This document shows, piece by piece, positions 11,844 to 23,047 of a DNA stretch of 64,000 nucleotides. Origin of the DNA: Miscanthus floridulus (taxonomy: Eukaryota > Streptophyta > Magnoliopsida > Poales > Poaceae); contig NC_089587.1 of assembly GCF_019320115.1 (NCBI RefSeq), forward strand, positions 81,508,162-81,572,161, written 5' to 3'. The notes under the pieces are model-generated. The model was given only the letters and a program-made list of their open reading frames with translations. It had not been told where the DNA came from and did not search any database. The translations under genes were made by a program, and so were the position numbers. Numbering within the stretch: the stretch's first letter is position 1; each line of letters begins with the position of its first letter.

Positions 11844-12790
11844 AATCCCACTTCAGTTGCTATTCATAGCTCTGTCCCATCGGAGACTAGCTGGACGCAG
11901 AACGCGCTTTTGCCTGCGGCTGACAGACCCGCCGCCGCATTGGAGCGGAGCGGAGCCATGCCCCGCGTGCACAGTGCACCGCCGATCGATGGAGAGCACA
12001 GAGCATGCATGTGAGGCTCTTTAATCCGATGCACGCGCTGCCGATTGGTGACCTCTGCCTGTGCACTGTGGCTACTGTGGGCGTGTGAGCGTGACCGAGA
12101 GCATTCATCGGGCACCGACCCACGCCCGTCGATCCAATCCCAATCCACCGGCAGGGTGCTCGCTCGCTCGCTGCGGCCAGGGCCAGCCATCGCCGCCGGT
12201 CGAACTCGAGCTGGCCTAGCCGGGTGAGCTGAGCCATGTCGTCCGCCGTCTGTTCACCTTGCACTCGAACTCGATCGCGTGGTGACTGTGCATCCATCGT
12301 CCAAATGGAAGAAGTACTCGGGTATACATTACAGCTCCCAGTTTCCTCTGTCAGCCAGCCATTGCCTTTGAATGAGCAGGTTTCATTTTCGACCTGAAAC
12401 CAACGCCAGCCGTCAGCGCATGCAGTTTTACAGCTCCTCCGACTTCAAGGGGGGCCCGGTTTGTATATTGTATATGTACTGTATCTGTATGTATGCATGC
12501 ATACGCAGCCGTACAGCTTGAGATGGTAGCAGTTGCAGCGGCACGCAGTCAAAGGAGGCGCCGTCCTCTGTTTTTGGCGCTAACCCCGAGGCGGCGCCTC
12601 CGCCGCGTGGACCCACGCGTCATTGCGTTGGGCGTGCGATCCGGGGGCCCTGCCCTGCTCGGCCAGGCCTGAGGCCTCGCTCGCGCGCACGTGCCGCCCG
12701 GCGTCGCGCGTCGCGTCTGCGCTAATATGCGTCGCCGCGTAGGTCGCCGTGTGCTGACCTTCGCCGTCAGACTGTGAGGGAGCACGCACC
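11844..12790. other. GC-rich non-coding stretch
   Basis: Open frames here overlap one another on both strands and match no family I know. The stretch contains short purine/pyrimidine repeats around 12460-12510 (tgtatgtatgcatgcatacg). Confidence 0.3.
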
Positions 12791-12793
12791 TAG

Positions 12794-13034
12794 GGCCTTG
12801 TTTAGTTCCTTTAAAATTCCAAGTTTTTTCACTCTCTCTCCATCACATCAATTTTTAGCCGCTTGCATGGAGTATTAAATGTAGGTAAAAAAAATAACTA
12901 ATTACACAGTTTAGTTGGAAATCACAAGATGAATCTTTTGAGCCTAGTTGGTCCACGATTGGATAATATTTGTCAAATAAGACGAAAGTGATACTATTCA
13001 TCAAGTTGAAAAAACTTTCAATCTAAACGTGGCC
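12794..13034. mobile_element. PIF/Harbinger-type MITE (241 bp) with TAG duplication
   Basis: Ends are GGCCTTGTTTAG (left) and GGCCACGTTTAG (right, reverse complement), flanked by TAG at 12791-12793 and 13035-13037. The interior has 'aactaattacacagttt' and 'gatgaatcttttgagcctagttggtcca', as in the copy at 15895. Confidence 0.8.
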
Positions 13035-13037
13035 TAG

Positions 13038-14314
13038 GACTAGGATCCGATTACCTTGGCGGATGAACGTTCATTCTCAGAATCTCAGGGCAAACACAAT
13101 TGCCATTGCTTTACGCACACCCAAGTATTATTCTTTAGACATCTTAACACAATTCCTACGATAGTTGTCTCTTTTACCATCTTGGCCATGAACTTTGATA
13201 AATTTACAAACTTACCATATAACTGTTTGCATCCTTTGCATTGCACCTCTATGGTTTTTACTATACGTTTAGTTAAAATCTTAGATTAAGTTATATCAAT
13301 TCTTCTTGTATCATTTTTGTGACATCACGAGTTTAGGCTTTGGCTTTCAACTTTTATGCCACTAGTTTTGTAACACGATTTCTACCTATAAAATCGTAGG
13401 AAAGTGCTTGAAATTATTTTTTTTATAATATTTCGGTCAATATATAATTTTCTAAAGTAATGACTTACAAAATATGTTGTCATAGAGTATTAATATATTA
13501 AATGTGAATTGTAAGTGCCATTTGTATATGGTTTACTAAGGGAGTAATTTTTAATGATTGAGTAAACTAGAAAAATAAGTATCTACCTTGATGCATGTAT
13601 GTTTACTACATATATAGTGTCACATAGCATCTGTGACTACTTCTAATTTTAAAACGGTAGAAACATGTAATTTGGAAAAAATAATATGTTGTGCTATATG
13701 GATACTGCATTATTCCCGTAATAATTTATTTTAGCCCTAGATTTGAGGGATATTCCAATTTAATTTTAAAACAACAAACATAAATAATGTAGATACAAAG
13801 TAAATGCATTACTTTATATTATCTTTCATAATAGTAGATGTGAGTAAGTTAAAATTAAAATTTAGGAGTTATTTGTATTATCTTTCATAAAGATAGAGGT
13901 GTGCACCTTAGATGCAAATTTAGGGGTTACTCTAAATTATCTTTCGTAATAGCTAAAATAGGTATTTTAGATGCAAAAGTTAGGAGTTACTTTATGTATT
14001 TTCTATGATGGAGCGATGGGTAATTTTTTTTCTAGAAATCTAAATCGATTAAATAACTATTATTTGGAACGATGATTAGAGCATATCAAGTTAAAGTCTA
14101 AATGTTGCGGGTTTCCACGACAACTTTTAGAATTCTTTTTGTAGCGTGTCTTGTGAGGACCGCCATGGAGCCTTCATTTGTGGCCTCCAAGTGCAACCAG
14201 TAGTATTAAGATTTTTCTTTAATTCATAATTTGTGCATAGAACAAAGGAACATTGTGAGTTGTATAACTAGAACAACTCATATAATGCAACAGTGCAAGA
14301 ACATTCTTAAATAG
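13038..14314. other. AT-rich non-coding stretch
   Basis: No gene is supported. It includes the degenerate tandem array listed separately at 13731-14010. Confidence 0.35.
13731..14010 (+). repeat. Degenerate tandem repeat, about four units of 60-70 bp
   Basis: Successive units share 'ttaggRgttact', 'ttatctttcRtaa' and 'ttagatgcaaa' phrases. Units start near 13740, 13820, 13862, 13920 and 13980 with insertions and deletions between them. Confidence 0.55.
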
Positions 14315-14316
14315 TA

Positions 14317-14586
14317 CTCCCTCCGTTACTTAATATAAGCCATATAGATTTCTAAAGAAAATCCAAAATATAGGTACGTATCAGCTCATATGCCGATTAG
14401 TTTGGAAACATTCCCATTATATATAGCACATGCCCCAACCAATCCCTTAGATTTAGGAAGTAACCTGATTGGGAGAGAGAAGATGGCCTGATTTTCCTTT
14501 TTTTCCTCGGTCGCACATCCTTTCCCAAGTCGTGTGTTAATATTGGTGCTAAAAACTATATGACTTATGTTAAGGAATGGAGGGAG
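14317..14586. mobile_element. Stowaway (Tc1/mariner-type) MITE, about 270 bp
   Basis: Inverted ends CTCCCTCCGTTACTTAATATAAG and, on the right, the inverse 'gacttatgttaaggaatggagggag'. They are flanked by TA on both sides (14315-14316 and 14587-14588). This is the classic Stowaway terminus and target. The interior has no transposase. Confidence 0.85.
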
Positions 14587-14588
14587 TA

Positions 14589-15829
14589 GCTTATGAGTAC
14601 AATGATCTTTACCTTCTCTTTCCTCCACGTCATCAAAATTACGTACTACACAGCACTACATAAGACGATTTGTTGGCCGTCTAAAAAAAATGCTTGGCAA
14701 AGTACGGGGACTCTGTTATACTACTTTCCTCAAAGGTGACCGAGAAAAGCACAGGGGATCCATCACTGGAAAACCTCCTAGTGGTGTGTATCAAAGTCTC
14801 CGCAGCTGCTGCGCGTACTAGGATCAGCTCGCTCAGTGCCTCCGTTCCCACAGCTTTACAAGCTGTCGCCCAGCTCGGTACTCAACAGTACACCAGTAGA
14901 GCGCCCATGTTAGTAAAGAGGAAAACGTCAAGGATGGAGAGAAAACAAATCGGGCCTTGAAATTGAATCCATGGTCCCCATGTTATCCTTGCAAGTACCG
15001 ACATTGATGAGACAACACGATGATCGAAGATTATTATAGTCTTTGATGACTTTCTTTTAGTGGAAACAGGAGTGCAACATCGATCTAGCTAAGGGCCTAA
15101 TTATAGATCAATCCTAGATTGTGGAAGCAAAGAACCCTTTTAGAACTCTTTTTACGATGGTTGGGGAAGTATCTTAATACCTCCTAGTTCTTTCATTTTT
15201 TTTCTATTTTCTAACTAATTAATCGAGAAAAACTATTTATAAAACATATTTTTTATAATGCCTACGGCTACGGCTAGCGGGGGCGCCAGCAACCGGGAGG
15301 AGGAGGCCCCATATTTTGGTACGGACCCACCTAACTGGTCCTCATATTTTGATACTGACCCACCTAATTTGGTATCGTTTCGTACTTCTAAGTACTTTTA
15401 TATATATGTACCTTCTATTTTTACACCGTTTGATCTAGCCCCGTGGATGGTTCATATATTTTCCAACTATTATAAAATTTCTCGGAAACTTTTCCTCACA
15501 TAATACACTGCAAAGATAGATTTTTTAGGCTCCACTAGCTATTGTGCGCTGTAGTGTTAGCACAGTGTTGAAAGCGAAGACGACATGAACGAGGGTCAAG
15601 CGCAAAAGCCCGGTAAAAGTAAATGGAATGAGCACTCGATTTATCACAGCTTCAAAGGAGCAGCAAAAACTGACCAGCGCCGACTTCTCCCGTAGTGGCG
15701 CCGCCAAATGGGGCCCGGAGGCAGCCTGCTAATGGCCTACTCCTACTCACTGTAGAGAGCCTCGAACGATTCAACGAAATGTTTGCTCTTCACTGTTTTT
15801 ATTTTTTTGAATAAATATAGAAAAATGAG
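14589..15829. other. Non-coding stretch
   Basis: No gene is supported. 15313-15370 contains two related copies of 'catattttggtacggacccacctaa' / 'catattttgatactgacccacctaa'. Confidence 0.3.
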
Positions 15830-15874
15830 TACTCCCTCCAAGTCCATGCGTTTTTTTTTTGGACTGATGGAGTA
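15830..15874. mobile_element. 45-bp Stowaway-like foldback remnant
   Basis: TACTCCCTCCAAGTCCATGCG, a T-run, then GGACTGATGGAGTA. The two ends are inverted copies, so this is either a Stowaway reduced to its termini or two abutting ends. Confidence 0.55.
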
Positions 15875-15894
15875 CTCCGTACTAGGCCTTGTTT

Positions 15895-16124
15895 AGATTG
15901 TAAAATTTTGTAATCTGGATACTGTACCACGTTTCGTTTGTATTTGACAAATTTTGTCCGATCATGGATTAACTAGGCTCAAAAGATTCGTCTCGTGATT
16001 TACAACCAAACTGTGCAATTAGTTGTTTTTTTACCTACATTTAATGCTCCATACATACGTCTAAAAATTAATGTGATAGAGAGAGTGAAAAAACTTGAAA
16101 TTTTGATGGAATCTAAACCAGGCC
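15895..16124. mobile_element. PIF/Harbinger-type MITE (230 bp) upstream of the GAE gene
   Basis: Ends are GGCCTTGTTTAGATT (left) and GGCCTGGTTTAGATT (right, reverse complement). The flanking trinucleotides are CTA (15892-15894) and TTA (16125-16127), one mismatch from a target duplication. The right end is about 530 bp before the GAE start codon. Confidence 0.8.
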
Positions 16125-16510
16125 TTAATACTCCTCTGATTCCCGCGCACTGGGACGGAGGTGATTGGCCGGCAGATACCGGGCGAAAGCGGACAAGAGC
16201 TCACTCATTCCCGCGCACACCCTCGAGCCTTCACGCGGTGAATCCTGACACACGGACAGTGAGGCAGTCAGGCTGCTTCTCCTGCGTTGCTGACGCATGA
16301 ACCATTGCACCACTGCACCCGCGAGCGTGAGCGTGAGCGCGACATTGCATCCGGCCATCCGGCTCCGTCCGCCGTCCGGCATCCCCAACCCGACACGGTG
16401 ATCCTGATCCACTCGAGCTAAAAAGCACACCCGTTTACTGTTTCGGGAGCTAAACCACCGTAGCCGCAGCAGGCAACCGAATCCCGCGGCCCCGCGCGCC
16501 GGCCACCTCG

Positions 16511-16520
16511 TTTTATATCT
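16511..16520 (+). promoter_or_regulatory. Putative TATA box of the GAE gene
   Basis: TTTTATATCT lies about 140 bp upstream of the ATG at 16653, in an otherwise GC-rich leader with CT-rich and CAG-repeat sequence (16560-16645). This is position and motif only; no transcript evidence is available. Confidence 0.5.
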
Positions 16521-16652
16521 CACGCCCTCCCTCGCTGTCATCACGCTATCAGTCTCACGCTCTCGCTCGCTCCCCACTTCACATCGCCGAAGCACCACCA
16601 CCTCACCCCCACTCCACCGCAGCGCGCAGCAGCAGCAGCAGAGGAGGAGCGG

Positions 16653-18110
16653 ATGCCGGCCGGCATGGTGGACGCGGCCGCCAAGGGCGTCAAGCTGGAG
16701 CGGCACGCGTTGCTGCTGCGGCGCGCGGCGGGCGCCAAGCAGCTCGTGTCGGCATCGTCGCATCTGCTCTTCCGCGCCACCGTGCTCGCCACGCTCGTGC
16801 TCGTCGCCCTCTTCGCCGTGCACTACCCGTCCCTGCTCTCCCACTCCTTCAGCCTCTCCGCGTTGCCCGCGTCCGGCTCCGGCTCCTCCTCCTCTTCCTC
16901 CTCGCCGCGGTCTCGGCACTCGCACCGGAGCCTGCTAGGCTCGGGGACATCGTCGTCGTACGGATGGGGCGCGGCGTGGGAGCGGAAGGTGCGGCGCAGC
17001 GCGAAGCCGCAGCGGGACGGGGCGCTGTCCGTGCTCGTCACGGGCGCCGCGGGCTTCGTGGGCGCGCACTGCTCGCTGGCGCTCCGCGCTCGCGGCGACG
17101 GCGTGCTCGGCCTCGACAACTTCAACGCCTACTACGACCCGTCCCTGAAGCGCGCGCGGCAGCGTCTGCTGGCATCCCGCGGCGTGGTGGTGCTGGACGC
17201 CGACATCAACGACGCCGCGCTGCTGGAGCGGCTCCTGTCCGCGGTGCCATTCACTCACGTGCTGCACCTCGCGGCCCAGGCGGGCGTGCGCCACGCGATG
17301 CGGGCGCCGCAGGCGTACGTGGCCTCCAACGTCGCGGGCCTCGTTGCGCTCTTCGAGGCCGCGGCGAGGCACGCCGACCCGCAGCCGGCGGTCGTGTGGG
17401 CGTCGTCGTCGTCGGTGTACGGGCTCAACACCGAGGCGCCTTTCTCCGAGGACCACCGCACGGACCGCCCCGCGTCGCTGTACGCGGCCACCAAAAAGGC
17501 CGGCGAGGCCATCGCGCACGCGTACAACCACATCTACGGGCTCTCTATCACCGGCCTGCGATTCTTCACCGTCTACGGGCCGTGGGGACGCCCCGACATG
17601 GCCTACTTCTCATTCGCCCGCAGCATCGTCGCCGGCGAGCCCATCACGCTGTTCCGCACCGCCGACGGCGCCGACGCGCGCCGCGACTTCACCTACATTG
17701 ATGACGTCGTCAGGGGCTGCCTCAGCGCGCTCGACACGGCCGGCAAGAGCACGGGCTCCAAGTCTGGCAAGAAGCGCGGGCCCGCGCCGCTCCGCGTGTA
17801 CAACCTCGGCAACACCTCGCCGGTGCCCGTCACCCGCATGGTCGCCATCCTTGAGAAGCTCCTCGGCAAGAAGGCGCACAAGCGCGTCGTCACGATGCCG
17901 ACCAACGGCGACGTGCCGTTCACGCATGCCAATGTCAGCCACGCCGCGCGCGACTTCGGCTACCGCCCCGCCACCTCGCTCGAGGTTGGCCTCCGCCATT
18001 TCGTTGACTGGTTCGTGCAGTACTACAAGGTCGACGTCAGGGGCGGCGGCAATGTCCTCGCCGGCAAGACCGCCAAGAGGAAATCCATGCCCATGTCCGC
18101 AGCATCGTGA
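16653..18110 (+). CDS. GAE: UDP-glucuronate 4-epimerase, single exon
   Basis: The enzyme interconverts UDP-glucuronate and UDP-galacturonate, supplying galacturonate for pectin, and the plant GAE family is a type II Golgi membrane protein. The 485-residue product fits. It has a short basic cytosolic N-terminus, one membrane segment at about residues 38-57 (LLFRATVLATLVLVALFAVH), a Ser/Gly-rich stem, and then an extended short-chain dehydrogenase domain. That domain has the NAD-binding GxxGxxG in VLVTGAAGFVGAH (residues 127-138), the conserved LDNFNAYYDPSLK, HLAAQAGVR, the ASSSSVYG serines (about 249-256), the catalytic YxxxK as YAATK (276-280), and RFFTVYGPWGRPDMA. The first in-frame ATG gives the expected N-terminus; a second at codon 5 is possible. 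No intron is present, as is usual for GAE genes. GC content is very high. Which GAE paralogue this is cannot be decided here. Confidence 0.95.
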   Translation: MPAGMVDAAAKGVKLERHALLLRRAAGAKQLVSASSHLLFRATVLATLVLVALFAVHYPSLLSHSFSLSALPASGSGSSSSSSSPRSRHSHRSLLGSGTSSSYGWGAAWERKVRRSAKPQRDGALSVLVTGAAGFVGAHCSLALRARGDGVLGLDNFNAYYDPSLKRARQRLLASRGVVVLDADINDAALLERLLSAVPFTHVLHLAAQAGVRHAMRAPQAYVASNVAGLVALFEAAARHADPQPAVVWASSSSVYGLNTEAPFSEDHRTDRPASLYAATKKAGEAIAHAYNHIYGLSITGLRFFTVYGPWGRPDMAYFSFARSIVAGEPITLFRTADGADARRDFTYIDDVVRGCLSALDTAGKSTGSKSGKKRGPAPLRVYNLGNTSPVPVTRMVAILEKLLGKKAHKRVVTMPTNGDVPFTHANVSHAARDFGYRPATSLEVGLRHFVDWFVQYYKVDVRGGGNVLAGKTAKRKSMPMSAAS

Positions 18111-21100
18111 GGAGCCACGCTGCCGCCGCGGCGTGTTCCCCGGCCCGGCCGTCCACCACCAAGTGTGCATTCGATTGTCCTTGGAGGGCTAGCTAGCTAC
18201 CAGTGTCCTGTAACTTTGCAAGGTGCTTATTGTTTAAGCCTAGCTGCTTTTGCTTCTTCATGATGCTACCATAGTAGTGCTTAGTGCCACGAAAAAGGAT
18301 CCCTAGATAAATTAAGCTTAACTGCTTAAGGAAAAAAAAAGGTAGAAAAAAAATGTGGGTATCAGGGTGTGGTATAGATAGACAACAACAGAGCAAAGTA
18401 AAGGAAGCCATGTCTGAACAAAGGTCACTGGTATCCTCGTGGTTCAGATAATTCTGCTCAATTTATTACTATTTTTTTTGGATCAGATACTACAGTATCT
18501 CATTCTTGTTCACTGTGAGTCCGTGACCTATATACGACTCATGCCTGGAACTCAAAGTTGGTGTGCTTGACGTGGTTTCGGCGGTGGACTTCTGAATTTT
18601 GTTGCAATGCTGCGTGGCTGGTGATAGCGAACAGGAAATGAATTTTGTTTGGGCATTGGTACAAGTTCCTTTTAGAATGATGCACTCTATGGGGGGGAAA
18701 AGGACGACGGTTTGTACCGTGGTACAGTCCTTGGTGGCTTGGTTCCTTGGCCTCTTGCAGCTGTTTCCCAAGATATTTCATCGAGTGTGATCATCCATCC
18801 CAGCAGCAAATTCAGCAATTGGCCAATCCTTGCAATTGCAAGAAAGACCAGTAGAATGGCAGTGTATGGACCGAGTGTCACGAGAGGCCACTGCTACTGG
18901 TAATGCAGCATTTGCAGCGCGCAGTTGGTGCTGCGTGGTTCCTACACTGACTGAACTGTTTTATCTGCATGAATCGCTGCGGTACAGCACATTTTAGTAC
19001 AATCTACCGCGTGTGTGCCTTGGATTCCGACGGCGCTCAATGCATTTCCATGGCCATGGTCACCATTGTCCATGTGCCCCTCAGATCCAACCATTCATTT
19101 CATGCCGTGACGAGTGGCGACAATTCCTCTCTGCTCAGCTCCTGCCTTCACACGATGCATGCCACTCATCTCTCTGATCCAGATAACCCCAGCTTCCTCA
19201 TGCCATCCTGCAAGTCAATCGAGTGTGAACAGCAATGCATTGAACATGGTCTCTACTCTACGTACTCTCTAGGACCACTGAGCTGAGCATGCCTGCATTC
19301 TGCATATATACAAATACTGTACATACATGGGATGAGGCCTCTGAAACTCTGAATACTTTTTAGCACTGACAGTCTGAATTATGGCCATCTTTTTCAGCAC
19401 AAGGAAGACATTTTGAATCCGATGCTGGACTGGGCATCTTCAGGGATTGATGCTGGCAACTGGCACTGGACTCCACTTCAGCCCTACCCTGCCCTTTATT
19501 AGTTGAAGCAAGCAACCGAAGTTGTTCACTCCTGCTTGATGTCAAGATCGAAAGGTCAAGCGATTAATGCAGCATTACTACAACGAGCTACAGTGCAACT
19601 TTCCAACTAATCAGTCCTTGTAGGTAAATGACTACAGTCTACTCGTACCACTTGAGCTACGATACAACCACACGAAGTCACAAAAGTCTGCAGTGCCCAT
19701 TGGCATGGCCCGGTACTGTACAACTAGGCCTGGCTGGTTTTTGTTGTCGCTACTGCTGCATCAGAACAGAAGCCTGGTCCCCGTCACCCCGTGGAAACGG
19801 TGAGCTGGAGGACTAAGCAGTGTTTGACCTGTATCAGCATCAGGTTAAGCAGGTGTTGACCTCATCTAACTAACTCTGGTCCCCTTGTTTTTTGATGGAA
19901 CCTCTGGTCCCCTTGTGCCTCACCACTTGTAGTAGTTACCGCAAATTCTGAGCTGAGAATGAGATGCCTGCCTTTTTCACTTTTCACCGACAGAAACGCC
20001 ATGGATGATGGATGCAACTGTATGTATCTGAATTTCCTGAGAATGCTAGTTTCGCAGCTTGTCTTGTCCTGTTAATTGCATCCGGGGTGGCTGCTAATTG
20101 CTCAACCCATGTGTGCTTGTTTCTGCTAACCTTTATGTGATTGATATTGTGAACAGTGAACAGTGCCACTAGCCTGGAACCAACCCTGACCCATAAACCA
20201 AAGAATTGGTTAGTGAATTCAATTTGGATGGTACTAGGATACTGTTGCTTATAACTTCTGATGGACATTGAAAGCTGTGTTTTTTCCAGGACAAACGACT
20301 TCGCCATATGGTTCCTGCACATCCAGGACTGATATACTAATAGCTGAGTAACTGAACATGTTGTACATACATTCGTCACTTTTTCTTTCCTCAATCCATG
20401 GGGAATTGAAAACCTAGTCTGTCAAGACTCAAGACATGCCACCAACTCCAGAACCAGAACTCCAAGGCCAAACCAACATCTGGATTTGCCTCGGTGGTTA
20501 CTAGCAAAAAGGCTAGATTTAAGTAATTTGGAGCTGATCTGTTTGTGGTATTGCAGTACTACACATATACCTGCGACAATGCCTCATTTTATCAGTCTCG
20601 TCCCTTGCGGTTGAGGCCATGCATGGATCGCTGGACGAACGAGCTGAAACTTTCGCTTTCCATCAGCAGCAGATCTTGGATCACTGATCAGACACCACGA
20701 TCTTGCAACAACTTTTTCCTGACCCCAGCAGTCACCGAGGATATCTAAAGCTCCTAGTCCTAGATGCGACCATGTGTGTGTGTCATCACCGAGGTTTCTT
20801 CATTGCGCTGCTTGCACTAGTGCTCCCCTCTGTTTGCTCACTCATTTTTCTTTGCGCTGCGCGGCACAGCTGCGCCTGCGCAGTAGCGTTTCTGATCTGG
20901 GCACCTGGCCGAACGACCTGCTGCTTCCACTGAAGCTCGTCAGGGCAATCGAGGGCCTCTCTTTGTGCCCTTCTCTGCGTCCATGCTCGATTGGCCCTGC
21001 CTGCCTCCTGACTCCTGAGATGGGAAATCGAGAACCAATTGCGCCGTAGGGAAGGTCAACTTGTTGGTGGAAAGCATGGGACACTCCACTCTGCTTCAGC

Positions 21101-21458
21101 TGCCCTGGACATATGGACAGACATGCGCGTCGCTCGTACGAGGAAGAGCTGACCGGAAAAAACTGCGACCGATATAGCGTCAACGCGGTGTATGTGGGCG
21201 GTGGGCCCCTGTTGCGGCTTCGTGAAGGAACCGGACGGCCCAAGGAGAAAATGCAACGAGTCATATCGGACAACACAAAACGGGCCTCAGTTAGGCCCAT
21301 GTTTCAGTTGAGGCCCATCTGACATTCTAGTCCAGGAGGAAAAGGTCCGCAGCCGGATAAAATAAAACAAGTCAACAGACGGAATTGCCCAACCAACCAA
21401 CCCAGCCGAACGGGGGTGGGCGCAGTCGCAGCCCGACACCTGTCACCGGAATGGACCA
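18111..21458. other. 3' UTR of the GAE gene and intergenic spacer
   Basis: The first 200-300 bp are probably the GAE 3' UTR. The rest has near-neutral composition with many short open frames on both strands, none with a recognisable domain, and no MITE termini that I could pair. The 3.3 kb may hold regulatory DNA of either neighbour. Confidence 0.4.
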
Positions 21459-22376
21459 ATGTTTCGCATGCGCACGCCGCCACGCCGCCTTTGGGGGGTG
21501 GATGCGTTGCGGCGCGGGGAAAGCAGTCACGGTACCGCCGGAGCATCCGAGTACGAGCGAGAGATCAGAGAGCATCATCAGCAAAGCCAGCCAGCCCTCC
21601 TCCTCACGAACCACAAGCCTCCCCGCGACCGGCGGGCTGAGCCTGAGCGCCGCGCCGCCGTTGGGATCATCGCGCCGTTGGCCGATCTGCTCGCGCGGAA
21701 ACCTGTTGCTGTTGCCGTTGGCCCCGGACTTTGGTGTTCCGCTCCTCACCGAATCGGAGCGGGCAGGCGTCAGTTTGGTCCGAGATCGGGAGGGGAAGCC
21801 GCCGCGGAAGGCCCCCTGCTAGCTCTACAGTTCTTCTGCTCACTTTCTGGAAGCCTCAGCGGACTGCGGTGCGCGACAGCGAGCGGCTGGGTCTGGGTCT
21901 GTGCCGGGCTCCGCGTGGATGCGCTGCGTCTCCGGAGCCGGAGCCGGAGGAGCATACGACGACGCTGCTGCTTCCGGTTGGGGCGCGGGGCCCGGGCTGT
22001 CGTTCCACCTGCTGTGGCTCTGGGTGGGGATCGGCGGCGGGGAGTGAGCGATCGGATGGAAGAGGACTGCACTAACTGCTCCTGACTCTTATTCAGCGCC
22101 TGGGTTTCAGACCAGCTAGTTGGAGCCGATTGGGCAGTTGGATCGTTTTGAACTTTTGATTACCCGTTGCAGTGGCACAAATCAGAAGCTGATTTCAGTG
22201 TTTGGGCACTGTGGTAGCTGCAACAGTGCTGGTGGTGGTGCGCTCTGCACTGGCTTCGGCCAAGGCGCTACCAATTGGGATATGGTGGACGAGAGGGATC
22301 CGGGGTGCCTGTCTGGACTGGTTGAACTGCCGTGCTGCGGATTCAGTCTCGTTGTACATCTACTAGGTGTGTCACG
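21459..22376 (+). other. Probable promoter-proximal region and long GC-rich 5' leader of the lysine-rich protein gene
   Basis: The stretch precedes the conserved start MSRCFPFPPPGF at 22377. It is GC-rich with several overlapping open frames on both strands, which look compositional rather than coding. A 5' UTR intron is possible (GTGAGC near 22046, and an AG after TTTC near 22111), but I cannot settle it from sequence. Confidence 0.4.
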
Positions 22377-23001
22377 ATGTCGAGGTGCTTCCCGTTCCCG
22401 CCGCCAGGGTTTGAATCAAGGCCCAGGAGTGAGGAGCGCCACAAGGATTTGCTGAGAAAGGTTCATACTCTGTGCCCCTTAGATGGTTTGCCAAAATAGA
22501 CTTTCATTTGATGGTTCATGATAGATCGGATCTCTCTGAATTGTTCAGAAGCTGTTGCACTTACCATATTGATGTCATGCTTTGTTCTTTAAGTTACATA
22601 CAAGAGTGGTGCATGGTAGTACATAGTTAAGCAACACAGTTAGCATGAATATGAGCATGGTGATCCTATCTAACCACTGAAATGTACTTACTCTACCAAA
22701 TGCTATTTGGCAAATCAAATATCTGAGAGGAAAATCATGGCAAACATAAGAAAGGCATATCTAGGGGAAACACACAATGACATGATATGCTTTGAGTTTT
22801 ATCACAATAAGAGCAATACTATAAGAGTAAGAGGAGTATTAATATAATACTAGTTTTGAAAGTGTTAGATGTCAGATGTCACAAAGCAACAGAGAATTGC
22901 TAATGTGTTTTGGAGGAAAAAGAGCAGCTGGGAAGGACCCTGCTTCTTTGCCCCTTATCCTAATATATACATTTCTTAATCAGCTTCTAGTTTTTTTTTT
23001 T

Positions 23002-23047
<46 letters not shown>

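Noticed and set aside
16935..18192. Several long open frames in other frames and on the minus strand across the GAE gene
   Set aside because: They overlap an intact gene with all SDR motifs and are compositional shadows of GC-rich DNA.
21459..22085. 208-codon plus-strand frame upstream of the lysine-rich gene
   Set aside because: Arg/Ala-rich, with equally long frames in the other phases and strand; it matches no family. The conserved protein start is at 22377.
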